Source: Lachnoclostridium sp. UBA903 (GTDB taxonomy: Bacteria > Bacillota > Clostridia > Lachnospirales > Lachnospiraceae). Taken from it: a stretch of 64,000 nucleotides of DNA. The DNA lies in the NCBI GenBank assembly GCA_002294045.1, contig DBEP01000008.1, forward strand, positions 32,753-96,752, given 5' to 3'. The translations under genes and the position numbers were made by a program. This document shows positions 16,519 to 23,827 of the stretch, piece by piece (within the stretch, counting starts at the first letter, position 1; every line of letters begins with the position of its first letter). Below the pieces are notes generated by a model that saw nothing but the letters and a program-made list of their open reading frames with translations, had not been told where the DNA came from and did not search any database.

Positions 16519-16833
16519 TTAGTCCGAAATATCTTTCTCCTCATATTTATTAAAGATGCTTTTTCCGCCTATTTCAATGGAATCTATGATTCCGATGATT
16601 GCAGCATCAACCGGCTTTTTTTCTGAAATTAAAGTAAGCCGTGCTGAACTTCCTGTTACCACAAGCACTGTTTCCATTTCTCCTGCTCCCACCGTATCCA
16701 CTGCCACCAGGGTTCTAGAACTTAGCTTCATAGTATTCATATCAACCGCTCTGACAAGAAGAAGAGATACTCCTTTTAATTCTTCTGTTTTATTGGTACT
16801 TATTACATTTCCAATTACTTTACAAACCTCCAT
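16519..16833 (-). CDS. BMC-P pentameric shell vertex protein (EutN/CcmL family), first copy
   Basis: A 104-residue EutN/CcmL-type protein, MEVCKVIGNVISTNK, with TLVAVDTVGAGEMETVLVVTGSSA and PVDAAIIGIIDSI. It is longer than its paralogues by a charged C-terminal tail of about 18 residues (IFNKYEEKDISD). The ribosome-binding site in front of ATG is weak (GGGTG), and a possible pseudoknot lies upstream, so its translation may be controlled. Confidence 0.88.
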   Translation of the reverse strand: MEVCKVIGNVISTNKTEELKGVSLLLVRAVDMNTMKLSSRTLVAVDTVGAGEMETVLVVTGSSARLTLISEKKPVDAAIIGIIDSIEIGGKSIFNKYEEKDISD

Positions 16834-16875
16834 ATTTTACACCCATTGCAAACTTATTTGCAGTACTGCCACATA

Positions 16876-16950
16876 CAATAGAATACGGGTAAGGATGCAT
16901 TCTATTGTCAAAAATAAAAAGGAGTGAAAGAATTACAACGTGGCATCCTT
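16876..16950 (-). ncRNA. Candidate RNA pseudoknot in the BMC operon
   Basis: In the 141-base gap between the flavoprotein-like gene and the first pentamer gene, CAATAGAAT (16899-16907 on the transcript strand) pairs with ATTCTATTG (16876-16884), leaving a 14-base loop. The first eight loop bases, GCATCCTT (16891-16898), are exactly complementary to AAGGATGC located upstream in the transcript (16943-16950). This allows an H-type pseudoknot or two alternative folds. Nothing similar is known to me at this position in BMC operons. Confidence 0.4.
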
Positions 16951-16974
16951 TTCTATCTATATTTTCTTTCACAC

Positions 16975-17667
16975 TTATACCGGCCTTGTTCGTTTGATAT
17001 TTATGTTGGTTTCCCGGATTTTATCATTTGCCAGAGGAGTTATAATACAACCGGCACTTACTGTGATTTCCCTTGTTCCATTTTTTAGGGCATGTACTAT
17101 ATCTTCTTCCAATAATATGGATTGAAAGGCCGCTTTTTCTTTTTTTGCGTTAGTAGAATCCAGATATTGAATCTCGCAACCAAGCAATTCAGCCTTTTGT
17201 AACAACTTATTGTATGTTTCCTGTACAAGATTTTGAGTATCATTATAATAAGGAACAATAATTTTTATCAGCTTTCCTTGTAAAAGCGCCTCAAGTACCA
17301 GTTTAATCAATTTATTATAACTGCTCCTCATTTCCACCAAATTTTCCAACAGTTCTATATCAGGCGAGAACAAATCAATCTGTTCAATCAATTTCATATG
17401 GAGCGCGATTCTCCCATAGGTACCGGCACCTTCCAAATCAGATATACATTCAACTTTTGATTTCTTTTGTAATTTCTCCAAATATTCCGGAAGCTTTAAT
17501 TCCCCATACGCATTTTCTGGAAGCATAACTACTATCTTTGATTTTTCTTCATTGCATTCTGAAGAACTTTGTTCCCTGTCACCGGCATGTTCTAAAAAGC
17601 TTTCGCCGTATAGCCGCCCAATGTATTCCCATACCAAATCTTCAATTACTTTTCTAACGTCTGTCAC
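16975..17667 (-). CDS. BMC-associated flavoprotein-like protein with EutQ/EutT-like motif
   Basis: A 230-residue protein starting at GTG 17667 with GGAGG seven bases upstream. Residues 1-22 (VRKVIEDLVWEYIGRLYGE) form an amphipathic helix like an encapsulation peptide, followed by a Ser/Glu-rich linker to about residue 42. The middle (KIVVMLPENAYGE onward) is an alpha/beta domain resembling small flavoprotein/decarboxylase-like proteins found in other BMC operons. The C-terminal part, EDIVHALKNGTREITVSAG followed by CIITPLANDK, recalls the short motif at the N-terminus of EutQ and EutT (ITxxDI...ITPxARE). Function is not established; a flavin- or cofactor-linked role inside the compartment is inference. 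It follows triose-phosphate isomerase with a 24-base gap. Confidence 0.6.
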   Translation of the reverse strand: MTDVRKVIEDLVWEYIGRLYGESFLEHAGDREQSSSECNEEKSKIVVMLPENAYGELKLPEYLEKLQKKSKVECISDLEGAGTYGRIALHMKLIEQIDLFSPDIELLENLVEMRSSYNKLIKLVLEALLQGKLIKIIVPYYNDTQNLVQETYNKLLQKAELLGCEIQYLDSTNAKKEKAAFQSILLEEDIVHALKNGTREITVSAGCIITPLANDKIRETNINIKRTRPV

Positions 17668-17691
17668 GATAAATCCTCCATATGGAATAAA

Positions 17692-18483
17692 TTAGCTGAC
17701 CTGGTCAATAATACGTTTAAATACATCTGGCTTTAAACTGGCTCCTCCAATTAAGAATCCATCAACATTTTCAATACTTCCAATTTCTAAAGCATTTTTT
17801 TCATTTACGCTACCGCCGTAAAGCAACCTTACTGTTCTGCCAAATGCATCTTTTAAAACTTCTTTTATATAGGCATGAGTTTCTTTCACTTCCTCTGAGC
17901 TGGCACTTACTCCGGTACCGATTGCCCAAATCGGTTCATATGCAATCGATATGCCAGAAAACATATCCCAGGTGATTTCAGCTAAATCTTTTTTAATTTG
18001 TTCTTTTAAAATCGCTTTCCATTCTCCACTTTGGCGTTGTGTTAGGTTTTCGCCGATACAAATGATTATATTTAATCCACTTTTGACACCGGCATGGGCT
18101 TTTTTATTAATTTCTTCGTCTGTTTCATTATAGTAGGTTCTTCTTTCTGAATGCCCGACCAATGCATAATCACATCCCAGCTCTTTTATCATCGGTATCG
18201 AAATCTCTCCAGTGTATGCACCTTCTTTCTTATAGTGAAAATTTTGCGGACCATAATGAATATTTTGTTTGTTAAAATCAGTTGATAGTGCTGCTAATAC
18301 GGTATATGGCGGAAAAATTAGTATCGTATTCGCCGACACAGTTTCTTCCATTTCAGTTAAAAACTTCTTGCCTTCTGAAATTGTCATATTCATCTTCCAA
18401 TTTCCAGCAATAATCAGCTTTTTATCTAAATGATTACCCACAATCTCTTTCACTGCTTTCAAAATATCATTTCTATTTATCAT
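17692..18483 (-). CDS. tpiA: Triose-phosphate isomerase with encapsulation-peptide-like extension
   Basis: A 263-residue TIM barrel with all catalytic residues: Lys30 in IIAGNWKMN, His in YALVGHSERR, Glu in AYEPIWAIGTG, and the phosphate-binding YGGSVNEKNA and GFLIGGASL. Normal enzymes begin at about residue 22 of this one. The extra N-terminus (INRNDILKAVKEIVGNHLDK) is an amphipathic helix strongly resembling BMC encapsulation peptides. ATG 18483 is chosen from AAAGGTG upstream. First gene of the BMC operon. It would interconvert glyceraldehyde-3-phosphate and dihydroxyacetone phosphate, either handling the triose phosphate released by DeoC or supplying the isomer needed. This is likely a dedicated paralogue and not the glycolytic copy. 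Confidence 0.92.
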   Translation of the reverse strand: MINRNDILKAVKEIVGNHLDKKLIIAGNWKMNMTISEGKKFLTEMEETVSANTILIFPPYTVLAALSTDFNKQNIHYGPQNFHYKKEGAYTGEISIPMIKELGCDYALVGHSERRTYYNETDEEINKKAHAGVKSGLNIIICIGENLTQRQSGEWKAILKEQIKKDLAEITWDMFSGISIAYEPIWAIGTGVSASSEEVKETHAYIKEVLKDAFGRTVRLLYGGSVNEKNALEIGSIENVDGFLIGGASLKPDVFKRIIDQVS

Positions 18484-18506
18484 TATTACCATCACCTTTA
18501 TATTTT

Positions 18507-18541
18507 GTTACATATGTTTTTCTTATTGTAAATTATGTAAC
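18507..18541. promoter_or_regulatory. Inverted-repeat operator at the BMC promoter
   Basis: GTTACATA (18507-18514) and TATGTAAC (18533-18540) are exact inverted arms separated by about 18-19 bases. The left arm extends to GTTACATATGTT, identical to the element at 10549-10560. It lies just downstream of the predicted -10 box, a blocking position. Probable SorC-type regulator site (inference). Confidence 0.5.
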
Positions 18542-18550
18542 TGTGATTGT

Positions 18551-18579
18551 AGAATATCACACCGTTTTATAAATGTCAA
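18551..18579 (-). promoter_or_regulatory. Predicted promoter of the microcompartment operon
   Basis: On the minus strand TTGACA (18574-18579), a 17-base spacer and TATTCT (18551-18556), about 60 bases ahead of triose-phosphate isomerase. It reads the whole BMC operon from here to the GatD-like gene. Confidence 0.65.
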
Positions 18580-18812
18580 TGAATTTTCTGCAATTAATAT
18601 AAATATATTATACTGCATTGATACTCACAATCACCTATAATATGCATTTCCAATAAAGAAGCGCTCTCTTAATAATCACTTCAATCCATATGCTGCCATT
18701 GCTTTTTACAACCGCTCAAACTGTCTTAAAAGCTGTTGTTTATTCTACCAACGTTTTTTTACAATGCAGTTAAAACGCTTTTTATAAACATTTGTTAATT
18801 ATCAAAAATCAA

Positions 18813-18841
18813 TTGTAATCATTAACAGAACCTGTTATAAT
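18813..18841 (+). promoter_or_regulatory. Predicted promoter of the chemoreceptor gene
   Basis: TTGTAA (18813-18818), a 17-base spacer and perfect TATAAT (18836-18841), 78 bases before the start codon. The DNA between this and the BMC promoter (18580-18812) is A+T-rich with no gene. Confidence 0.55.
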
Positions 18842-18918
18842 GGAAACTAATTATTTAATAATAAATATTTTCCAGCTGAAATCTCAATCAAATATCTTGA
18901 CTTAATTGAAAGGACGGA

Positions 18919-20883
18919 ATGACAATGAAATTAAATCTATCAAAACGTATCGGGGGTATTGTTGGTGTCCTTGTGCTTACAATCTCACTAACCATTGGTC
19001 TGATTGCGATCAGTTACAGCTCAGCCGCATTAATTAACCAACAAGAAAAAAGTATGCAGTTACTGGCAAATGAAGGTGCAAACCAAATCAAAGAAATCAT
19101 TAATACACAGTTGCAGGTTTTAAATGAGGTTGGAAGTACAACAACCATGGTATCTATGTCTTGGGAGCTTCAAAGGCAGGCTCTTACAAGCACGGTAAAT
19201 CGACTGGGGTTTTTAGATATAGCCGTAGTCTTACCTGATGGAACTGCACAATATGTTATTACTGGTGAAACATCATCCTTAGGTGATAAAGAATTCATTC
19301 AGAAAGCTTTTAAAGGCGAAGCCGACGTATCCGATATCAGCATTGATCAAGAGACAAAAAAACCTGTTATTATGTATGCCGCACCAATAAAAGCATACGG
19401 GGTAGTTGCTGGTGTCTTAGTCGGAATAAAGGACGGGACAGAATTAAATGATATCACAGATCAAATGGGATTGGGTGAAAGAGGTTATGCCTATATCGTA
19501 ACCCTTGATTCAACCATACTTAGCCATCCCAATAGAGATTTAGTATTAACTCAAACAAATGTATATAACGAAATTGATACAAATGGCTCCCTAAAAACCT
19601 TCGGAATTGCTTTAAAGAAATTAGGAATGCAAAAAACCGGAATCATTAAATATAGCTATGATAGCGAAATGCGTTTATCCGCAATGGCGCCTATTCCGAA
19701 TAGCAGATGGACTCTTGGTGTAGGCAACTATGAAAAGGACGTTTTAGAGTCAATGAATAATCTGACCAAGTTCTTACTCGCCATCACAGGGCTCGTTCTC
19801 ATCTTAGGCATTATAGCAGGCGGTCTTGTTGGAAGGTTCATTTCCAATCCCATTTCCCGAATTTTAGACTCCGTAGAACGAATGTCCAGATATGACTTTA
19901 CAACAAATCTTAGCAAACGGGACTCAAAGATAATAAAGAGAGCCGATGAAATCGGTACGATTGCAAAAGCAGTTATGAAAATGAAGGAAAATATAACTGC
20001 ATTGGTTCAAGTAGTTGCAGAAAATTCACAACAAGTTGCAGTTTCTTCCGAAGAACTTACATCTATCGCCGGACAATCTGCAATTTCAGCCAATGAGGTA
20101 GCTGGAACTATCGAGGAAATATCCAGAGGTGCTTACGACCAGGCAAAAGAAACGGAGACCGGCTCCGCTAATATTCATGCATTAAGTCAGCTGATTACAA
20201 AAGAGCAGAAATACGTCTACGAATTAAATGAATCGTTAAATCAAGTCAATAGTCTTAAGGACATGGGATTAGCTGCTATAAAAGACTTAAACCAAAAGAA
20301 CAGCGAATCAGGCAAAGCTACAATCGGTATCTTCGAGGTTATTATGGAAACAAATAAAAGCGCTGTAAAAATAGAAAGTGCAAGCAATATGATTAAAAAT
20401 ATTGCAGACCAAACTAATCTTCTTTCATTGAATGCAGCCATTGAAGCCGCAAGAGCAGGCGAAACTGGACGAGGTTTTGCCGTTGTGGCAGATGAGATTC
20501 GAGAACTTGCAGAGCAGTCCAAGCGTTTTACCGAAGAAATCGCTCTCATTATAAGAGATTTATCTGCTAAAACAGAAACTTCTGTAAAAGCAATGGAATC
20601 GGTTACCGTCATTATGGATTTTCAAACCGTAAGTGTAAACAATACCAGCGATAAGTTTGAAGGAATTAATAATGCCATAGAAAAAATGAAGTCAGTTATT
20701 GATAATCTAAATGATGCAGGCAAAGAAATGGAATCAATGAAACAAGAAATCGTTGCAGTAATGGAAAACCTGTCTGCAATCTCAGAACAAAATGCAGCCG
20801 GAACACAAGAGTCTTCGGCTTCCGTTCAAGCACAAACCTCTTCTATTCAGGAAATTGCAAATGCAAGCAAGTCCTTAGCCTGA
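18919..20883 (+). CDS. Methyl-accepting chemotaxis protein, C-terminus cut by an in-frame TGA
   Basis: A 654-residue transmembrane chemoreceptor: TM1 about residues 10-34, an extracellular dCache-type sensor domain (about 40-275, with GFLDIAVVLPDGT and LGERGYAYIV), TM2 about 285-307, HAMP, and a signalling domain whose hairpin tip reads IADQTNLLSLNAAIEAARAG (from residue 494). Reading ends at TGA 20881-20883. The same frame continues LAEDLQSEIQKFKY before TAA 20926-20928, which is the ordinary C-terminus of clostridial receptors, so the TGA looks like a point mutation removing only the last 15 positions. The protein is probably still functional. It is divergent from the BMC operon and may sense the same nutrient. 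Confidence 0.85.
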   Translation: MTMKLNLSKRIGGIVGVLVLTISLTIGLIAISYSSAALINQQEKSMQLLANEGANQIKEIINTQLQVLNEVGSTTTMVSMSWELQRQALTSTVNRLGFLDIAVVLPDGTAQYVITGETSSLGDKEFIQKAFKGEADVSDISIDQETKKPVIMYAAPIKAYGVVAGVLVGIKDGTELNDITDQMGLGERGYAYIVTLDSTILSHPNRDLVLTQTNVYNEIDTNGSLKTFGIALKKLGMQKTGIIKYSYDSEMRLSAMAPIPNSRWTLGVGNYEKDVLESMNNLTKFLLAITGLVLILGIIAGGLVGRFISNPISRILDSVERMSRYDFTTNLSKRDSKIIKRADEIGTIAKAVMKMKENITALVQVVAENSQQVAVSSEELTSIAGQSAISANEVAGTIEEISRGAYDQAKETETGSANIHALSQLITKEQKYVYELNESLNQVNSLKDMGLAAIKDLNQKNSESGKATIGIFEVIMETNKSAVKIESASNMIKNIADQTNLLSLNAAIEAARAGETGRGFAVVADEIRELAEQSKRFTEEIALIIRDLSAKTETSVKAMESVTVIMDFQTVSVNNTSDKFEGINNAIEKMKSVIDNLNDAGKEMESMKQEIVAVMENLSAISEQNAAGTQESSASVQAQTSSIQEIANASKSLA

Positions 20884-20980
20884 TTAGCCGAAGACCTGCA
20901 ATCAGAAATTCAAAAATTTAAATATTAATAGATAATTTCACCGGATATTATATGATTTTATCAATGCATCCTGTACCTCA

Positions 20981-21047
20981 GGGTTTCTGAAAGTTTCTAT
21001 CCATAAATGCAATCGCTGAATGGTATCGAACACAGAAACCCTTTTGT
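20981..21047 (+). terminator. Likely terminator of the chemoreceptor gene
   Basis: GGGTTTCTG (20981-20989) pairs with CAGAAACCC (21033-21041), followed by TTTTGTTT. The loop is long, so strength is uncertain. Confidence 0.4.
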
Positions 21048-21104
21048 TTCAGGGCTGTCTTTGTTTATTTTACTGAATATTATTCTTTATCATCTTCAAT
21101 GCGG

Positions 21105-21677
21105 TTAAGACATCGTACTGCGGCGCAGCTCATAAAAATACTGCACAATGGGATGCTTCGACTTCATCTTATCCTCCAGGCTTAAGAGCCGCTTTTTACC
21201 GACACGCCTGTCTATCAAAGCGAACACATTCAATAAAATATCCTTACTCTCCAGACTTTCCTCAATGGAACCGGATAAAAATGAATTTGCAGCAGAATAA
21301 AAATCAGATTTACTTAATGCAGTCTGTGCTGCCAGCATTTCTTTGGCGCAGAGTGCTGTTTTGCGTTTTTTTGCAATCACTGCCAGCCGTTCCTCAGGGA
21401 TTGTCCCGCCCATATCTTTTCTAACTATTTCAAGGTCTTCTATACAAACCGGAATTTGAATCTTCGGATCATTCTTTATATCCTGTTCCGACTGATACCA
21501 CCGAATCATGGTCGTTGCGTCACTCATGTTGAAGATTTCCTTCTTATCCACCGTAATATAGCACTGCCCCGCTTTATCCGGAATGTAACGGTAGCTCGAA
21601 GCACGGTATTCCACTCTCCCCACTAATGCAGGGCAGAGAAAGTTCTCAAGATTTTGTTTCATTTTACTCCAAATCAT
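21105..21677 (-). CDS. Conserved hypothetical protein (SF0329-like)
   Basis: A 190-residue soluble protein. The N-terminus, MKQNLENFLCPALVGRVEY followed by RASSYRYIPDKAG, resembles a conserved group of unknown function that I recall as SF0329-type; a SDATTMIRWYQ segment follows and the second half is helical (AAQTALSKSDFYSAANSFLSG). No catalytic motif, signal or membrane segment is evident. It starts six bases after the helicase stop on the same strand, so the two are probably co-transcribed. Function unknown. Confidence 0.55.
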   Translation of the reverse strand: MIWSKMKQNLENFLCPALVGRVEYRASSYRYIPDKAGQCYITVDKKEIFNMSDATTMIRWYQSEQDIKNDPKIQIPVCIEDLEIVRKDMGGTIPEERLAVIAKKRKTALCAKEMLAAQTALSKSDFYSAANSFLSGSIEESLESKDILLNVFALIDRRVGKKRLLSLEDKMKSKHPIVQYFYELRRSTMS

Positions 21678-21683
21678 AATCCG

Positions 21684-23018
21684 CTACTGTCCTTTACCCG
21701 AAAATACTTTCCTTTTTTTTGCTTCACCTATATTTTTTTTACCTTGTTCTTTTCTTTTAACATAACTCTTTTTTTCTTTTAATACACCCTCCCCGGTCAT
21801 GCGGAACTTTTTCTTTTCTGGCAGTGCCCTTTGCGAAGCTCCCTGTCTGCCTGGGGCAGTCTTTGGGGTAAGGGTTGTATTAAGCAGCGGGTAAGAGTGA
21901 TCTTTTACCTCTGTGATAAGTTTTCCTATCAATCTTTCTATGTCAGCCAGCATTTCTTTCTCATCAATATCACAGAAAGCAATTGCTGTTCCGCCTGACC
22001 CTGCCCTGCCCGTCCGTCCGATACGGTGTACATAAGTTTCAGGTGTATCCGGCAGGTCAAAGTTTATAACATGGGAAAGTTCGTCAATATCAATTCCCCT
22101 TGCAGCAATATCTGTTGCAACTAATACCCTCAGCGTTTTGTTTTTGAAATTCTTCAGTGCAAGCTGACGGGCATTCTGTGCTTTACCTCCATGAATTGCC
22201 TGGGCACTGACCTTTACTTTTGCCAATTGACGTACCAAACGGTCGGCACCATGCTTGGTACGGGTAAAAATAAGAGCAGACTCAATGGATTCATCCCCTA
22301 AAACTTGCAGTAACAGTTCCTTTTTGTTCTCCTTATCCACATAGTATACATATTGCTTAATTATATTAACCGTTGAAGATACCGGTGTAACCGTTATTTT
22401 AACCGGATTTAATAAAATTGTGCCGGCCATCCTTGCAATTGCAGGCGGCATTGTAGCCGAAAAAAGAAGAGTTTGCTTATTCGCCGGTGTTTTGGCGGTT
22501 ATCTTCTTAACCTCATTAATAAATCCCATGTCAAGCATCCGGTCCGCTTCATCCAATATAAATATTTTAATATGCCTTAAGTCAACTAATTTCTGATTGA
22601 GCAGGTCATTCAGCCTGCCTGGAGTTGCAACAAGAATATCCACACCTTTTCGCAATTTCTCCTCCTGAGGCTTTTGGGACACACCGCCGAAGATGGCACA
22701 ATATTTTAATTCAGTATATTTACCATAAGTACAGAAACTCTCATAAATTTGAAGTGCAAGCTCCCTGGTAGGGGTAATAATAAGGGCACGGATATTCCTG
22801 CTCCCTGTCTGTGAAACTTTTTCTTCACATAGCAGCTGCAGCGTTGGTATCGCAAAAGCAGCTGTTTTACCGGTACCGGTCTGTGCACATCCTAACAAAT
22901 CTCTGCCGCTTAGGACCGGCGGTATGGCCTTTTCCTGTATTGGTGTAGGCACCGTATAATTTTCACCGCTTAATGCCTTTAAAACAGAGGGTATAATCTT
23001 TAATTCTTCAAAATGCAT
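21684..23018 (-). CDS. DEAD-box ATP-dependent RNA helicase (RhlE-like)
   Basis: A 444-residue helicase with every family motif in order: Q motif TPIQEKAIP, motif I AQTGTGKT, Ia PTRELA, Ib TPGR, II DEAD, III SAT, V ARGID and VI HRIGRTGRAG. The C-terminal 70 residues are basic and low-complexity (KKKFRMTGEGVLKEKKSYVK), typical of RhlE/CsdA-type RNA-binding tails. It unwinds short RNA duplexes, helping ribosome assembly or mRNA turnover, often in the cold. AAGGAG precedes ATG. First gene of a two-gene unit with the SF0329-like gene. Confidence 0.93.
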   Translation of the reverse strand: MHFEELKIIPSVLKALSGENYTVPTPIQEKAIPPVLSGRDLLGCAQTGTGKTAAFAIPTLQLLCEEKVSQTGSRNIRALIITPTRELALQIYESFCTYGKYTELKYCAIFGGVSQKPQEEKLRKGVDILVATPGRLNDLLNQKLVDLRHIKIFILDEADRMLDMGFINEVKKITAKTPANKQTLLFSATMPPAIARMAGTILLNPVKITVTPVSSTVNIIKQYVYYVDKENKKELLLQVLGDESIESALIFTRTKHGADRLVRQLAKVKVSAQAIHGGKAQNARQLALKNFKNKTLRVLVATDIAARGIDIDELSHVINFDLPDTPETYVHRIGRTGRAGSGGTAIAFCDIDEKEMLADIERLIGKLITEVKDHSYPLLNTTLTPKTAPGRQGASQRALPEKKKFRMTGEGVLKEKKSYVKRKEQGKKNIGEAKKRKVFSGKGQ

Positions 23019-23230
23019 TTAAACTCCTTGCTTCAAACATAATTATTTTTTTTATATTTCATTATACTTTTATATTTCCAGTTTCCAGTTTATATCTTCT
23101 TATGCATATCCGATATATTTCTGGTTTAATCTCGATGTGTTAATCTTAATGAAATAGGTTGTCTATGTTTTGATTCTTCTGCATTATACCATTAATATAA
23201 CCATTTTACTATGTTTAATTGTATTTATTG

Positions 23231-23262
23231 ATTATCTGCCCATCGGTGGGGCGGTCAGATCG
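23231..23262 (+). repeat. Remnant of the MITE-like repeat family (copy E)
   Basis: GGTGGGGCGGTCAGATCGG (about 23244-23262) matches AGTGGGGCGGTCAGAACGG in copy D at 54.6 kb with two differences. It lies in the 312-base gap between the helicase start and the mutarotase stop, which otherwise holds only A+T-rich DNA. Confidence 0.4.
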
Positions 23263-23330
23263 GATAATATCTCTCCTTAAATGGGACAGATAGCACTTAT
23301 TTTTATTAGATAATTGTTAAATGTTTTTCA

Positions 23331-23759
23331 CTATATAACGCCTTTCTGAAGTGAAATATTGGCATACCGGGCAGTTGTTACGGTCTGTACAACTAAATAT
23401 GCATTCCTTGTTTCTTCATAAAAAGGTAATCTGTCCGAAAGACCAAAGTCCTTAAACGCCTGCTCCCGATCGCGCTTTTCTATAATGCTTTTATAACTTT
23501 CCCATATTTCCGGTAACGGCTCTCCCGGAAGGTTCCTCATTAGTTTAACCGGTTTTTTAACATAGCCGTCAAGGGGGAAGTAAGTCAGAATAGCATCGAG
23601 AAGGTCCGGAATTTCCACTCCATCTGCTTTCAGATATCGTTTTGCATTCGATATGGCCGGAAAATTTGCATCAGCTAAGACCAGCACATCACTATGCCCC
23701 ATCTCCATCATATATTTCATTAAATCCGGCGAAATAATACCGGGAATTCCTCTCAACAT
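23331..23759 (-). CDS. RbsD/FucU-family sugar mutarotase
   Basis: A 142-residue protein whose N-terminus MLRGIPGIISPDLMKYMMEM followed by GHSDVLVLADANFP is characteristic of the FucU (L-fucose mutarotase) branch of the RbsD/FucU family, including the catalytic His in MGHSD. It interconverts alpha and beta anomers of an imported sugar so that the isomerase or kinase can use it. It is the last gene of the LacI-controlled importer operon, separated from the binding protein by a strong hairpin. AAGGAG precedes ATG by eight bases. Sugar specificity is not given by sequence. Confidence 0.87.
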   Translation of the reverse strand: MLRGIPGIISPDLMKYMMEMGHSDVLVLADANFPAISNAKRYLKADGVEIPDLLDAILTYFPLDGYVKKPVKLMRNLPGEPLPEIWESYKSIIEKRDREQAFKDFGLSDRLPFYEETRNAYLVVQTVTTARYANISLQKGVI

Positions 23760-23787
23760 AATAAATTCTCCTTATAAATAAGATTAT

Positions 23788-23822
23788 GAAAAGGAGCCGG
23801 AAAGTATACACGGCCCCTTTTC
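23788..23822 (-). terminator. Stem-loop between binding-protein and mutarotase genes
   Basis: GAAAAGGAGCCGG (23788-23800) and CGGCCCCTTTTC (23811-23822) form a long stem with one mismatch. Placed after the binding-protein gene it may act as an attenuator or protect the upstream mRNA so that the binding protein is made in excess. Confidence 0.55.
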
Positions 23823-23827
23823 TATCA

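Noticed and set aside
23228..23275. GATTATCTG...CAGATCGGATAAT as a terminator or riboswitch hairpin
   Set aside because: The pairing is imperfect and the segment is better explained as a remnant of the repeat family (copy E).
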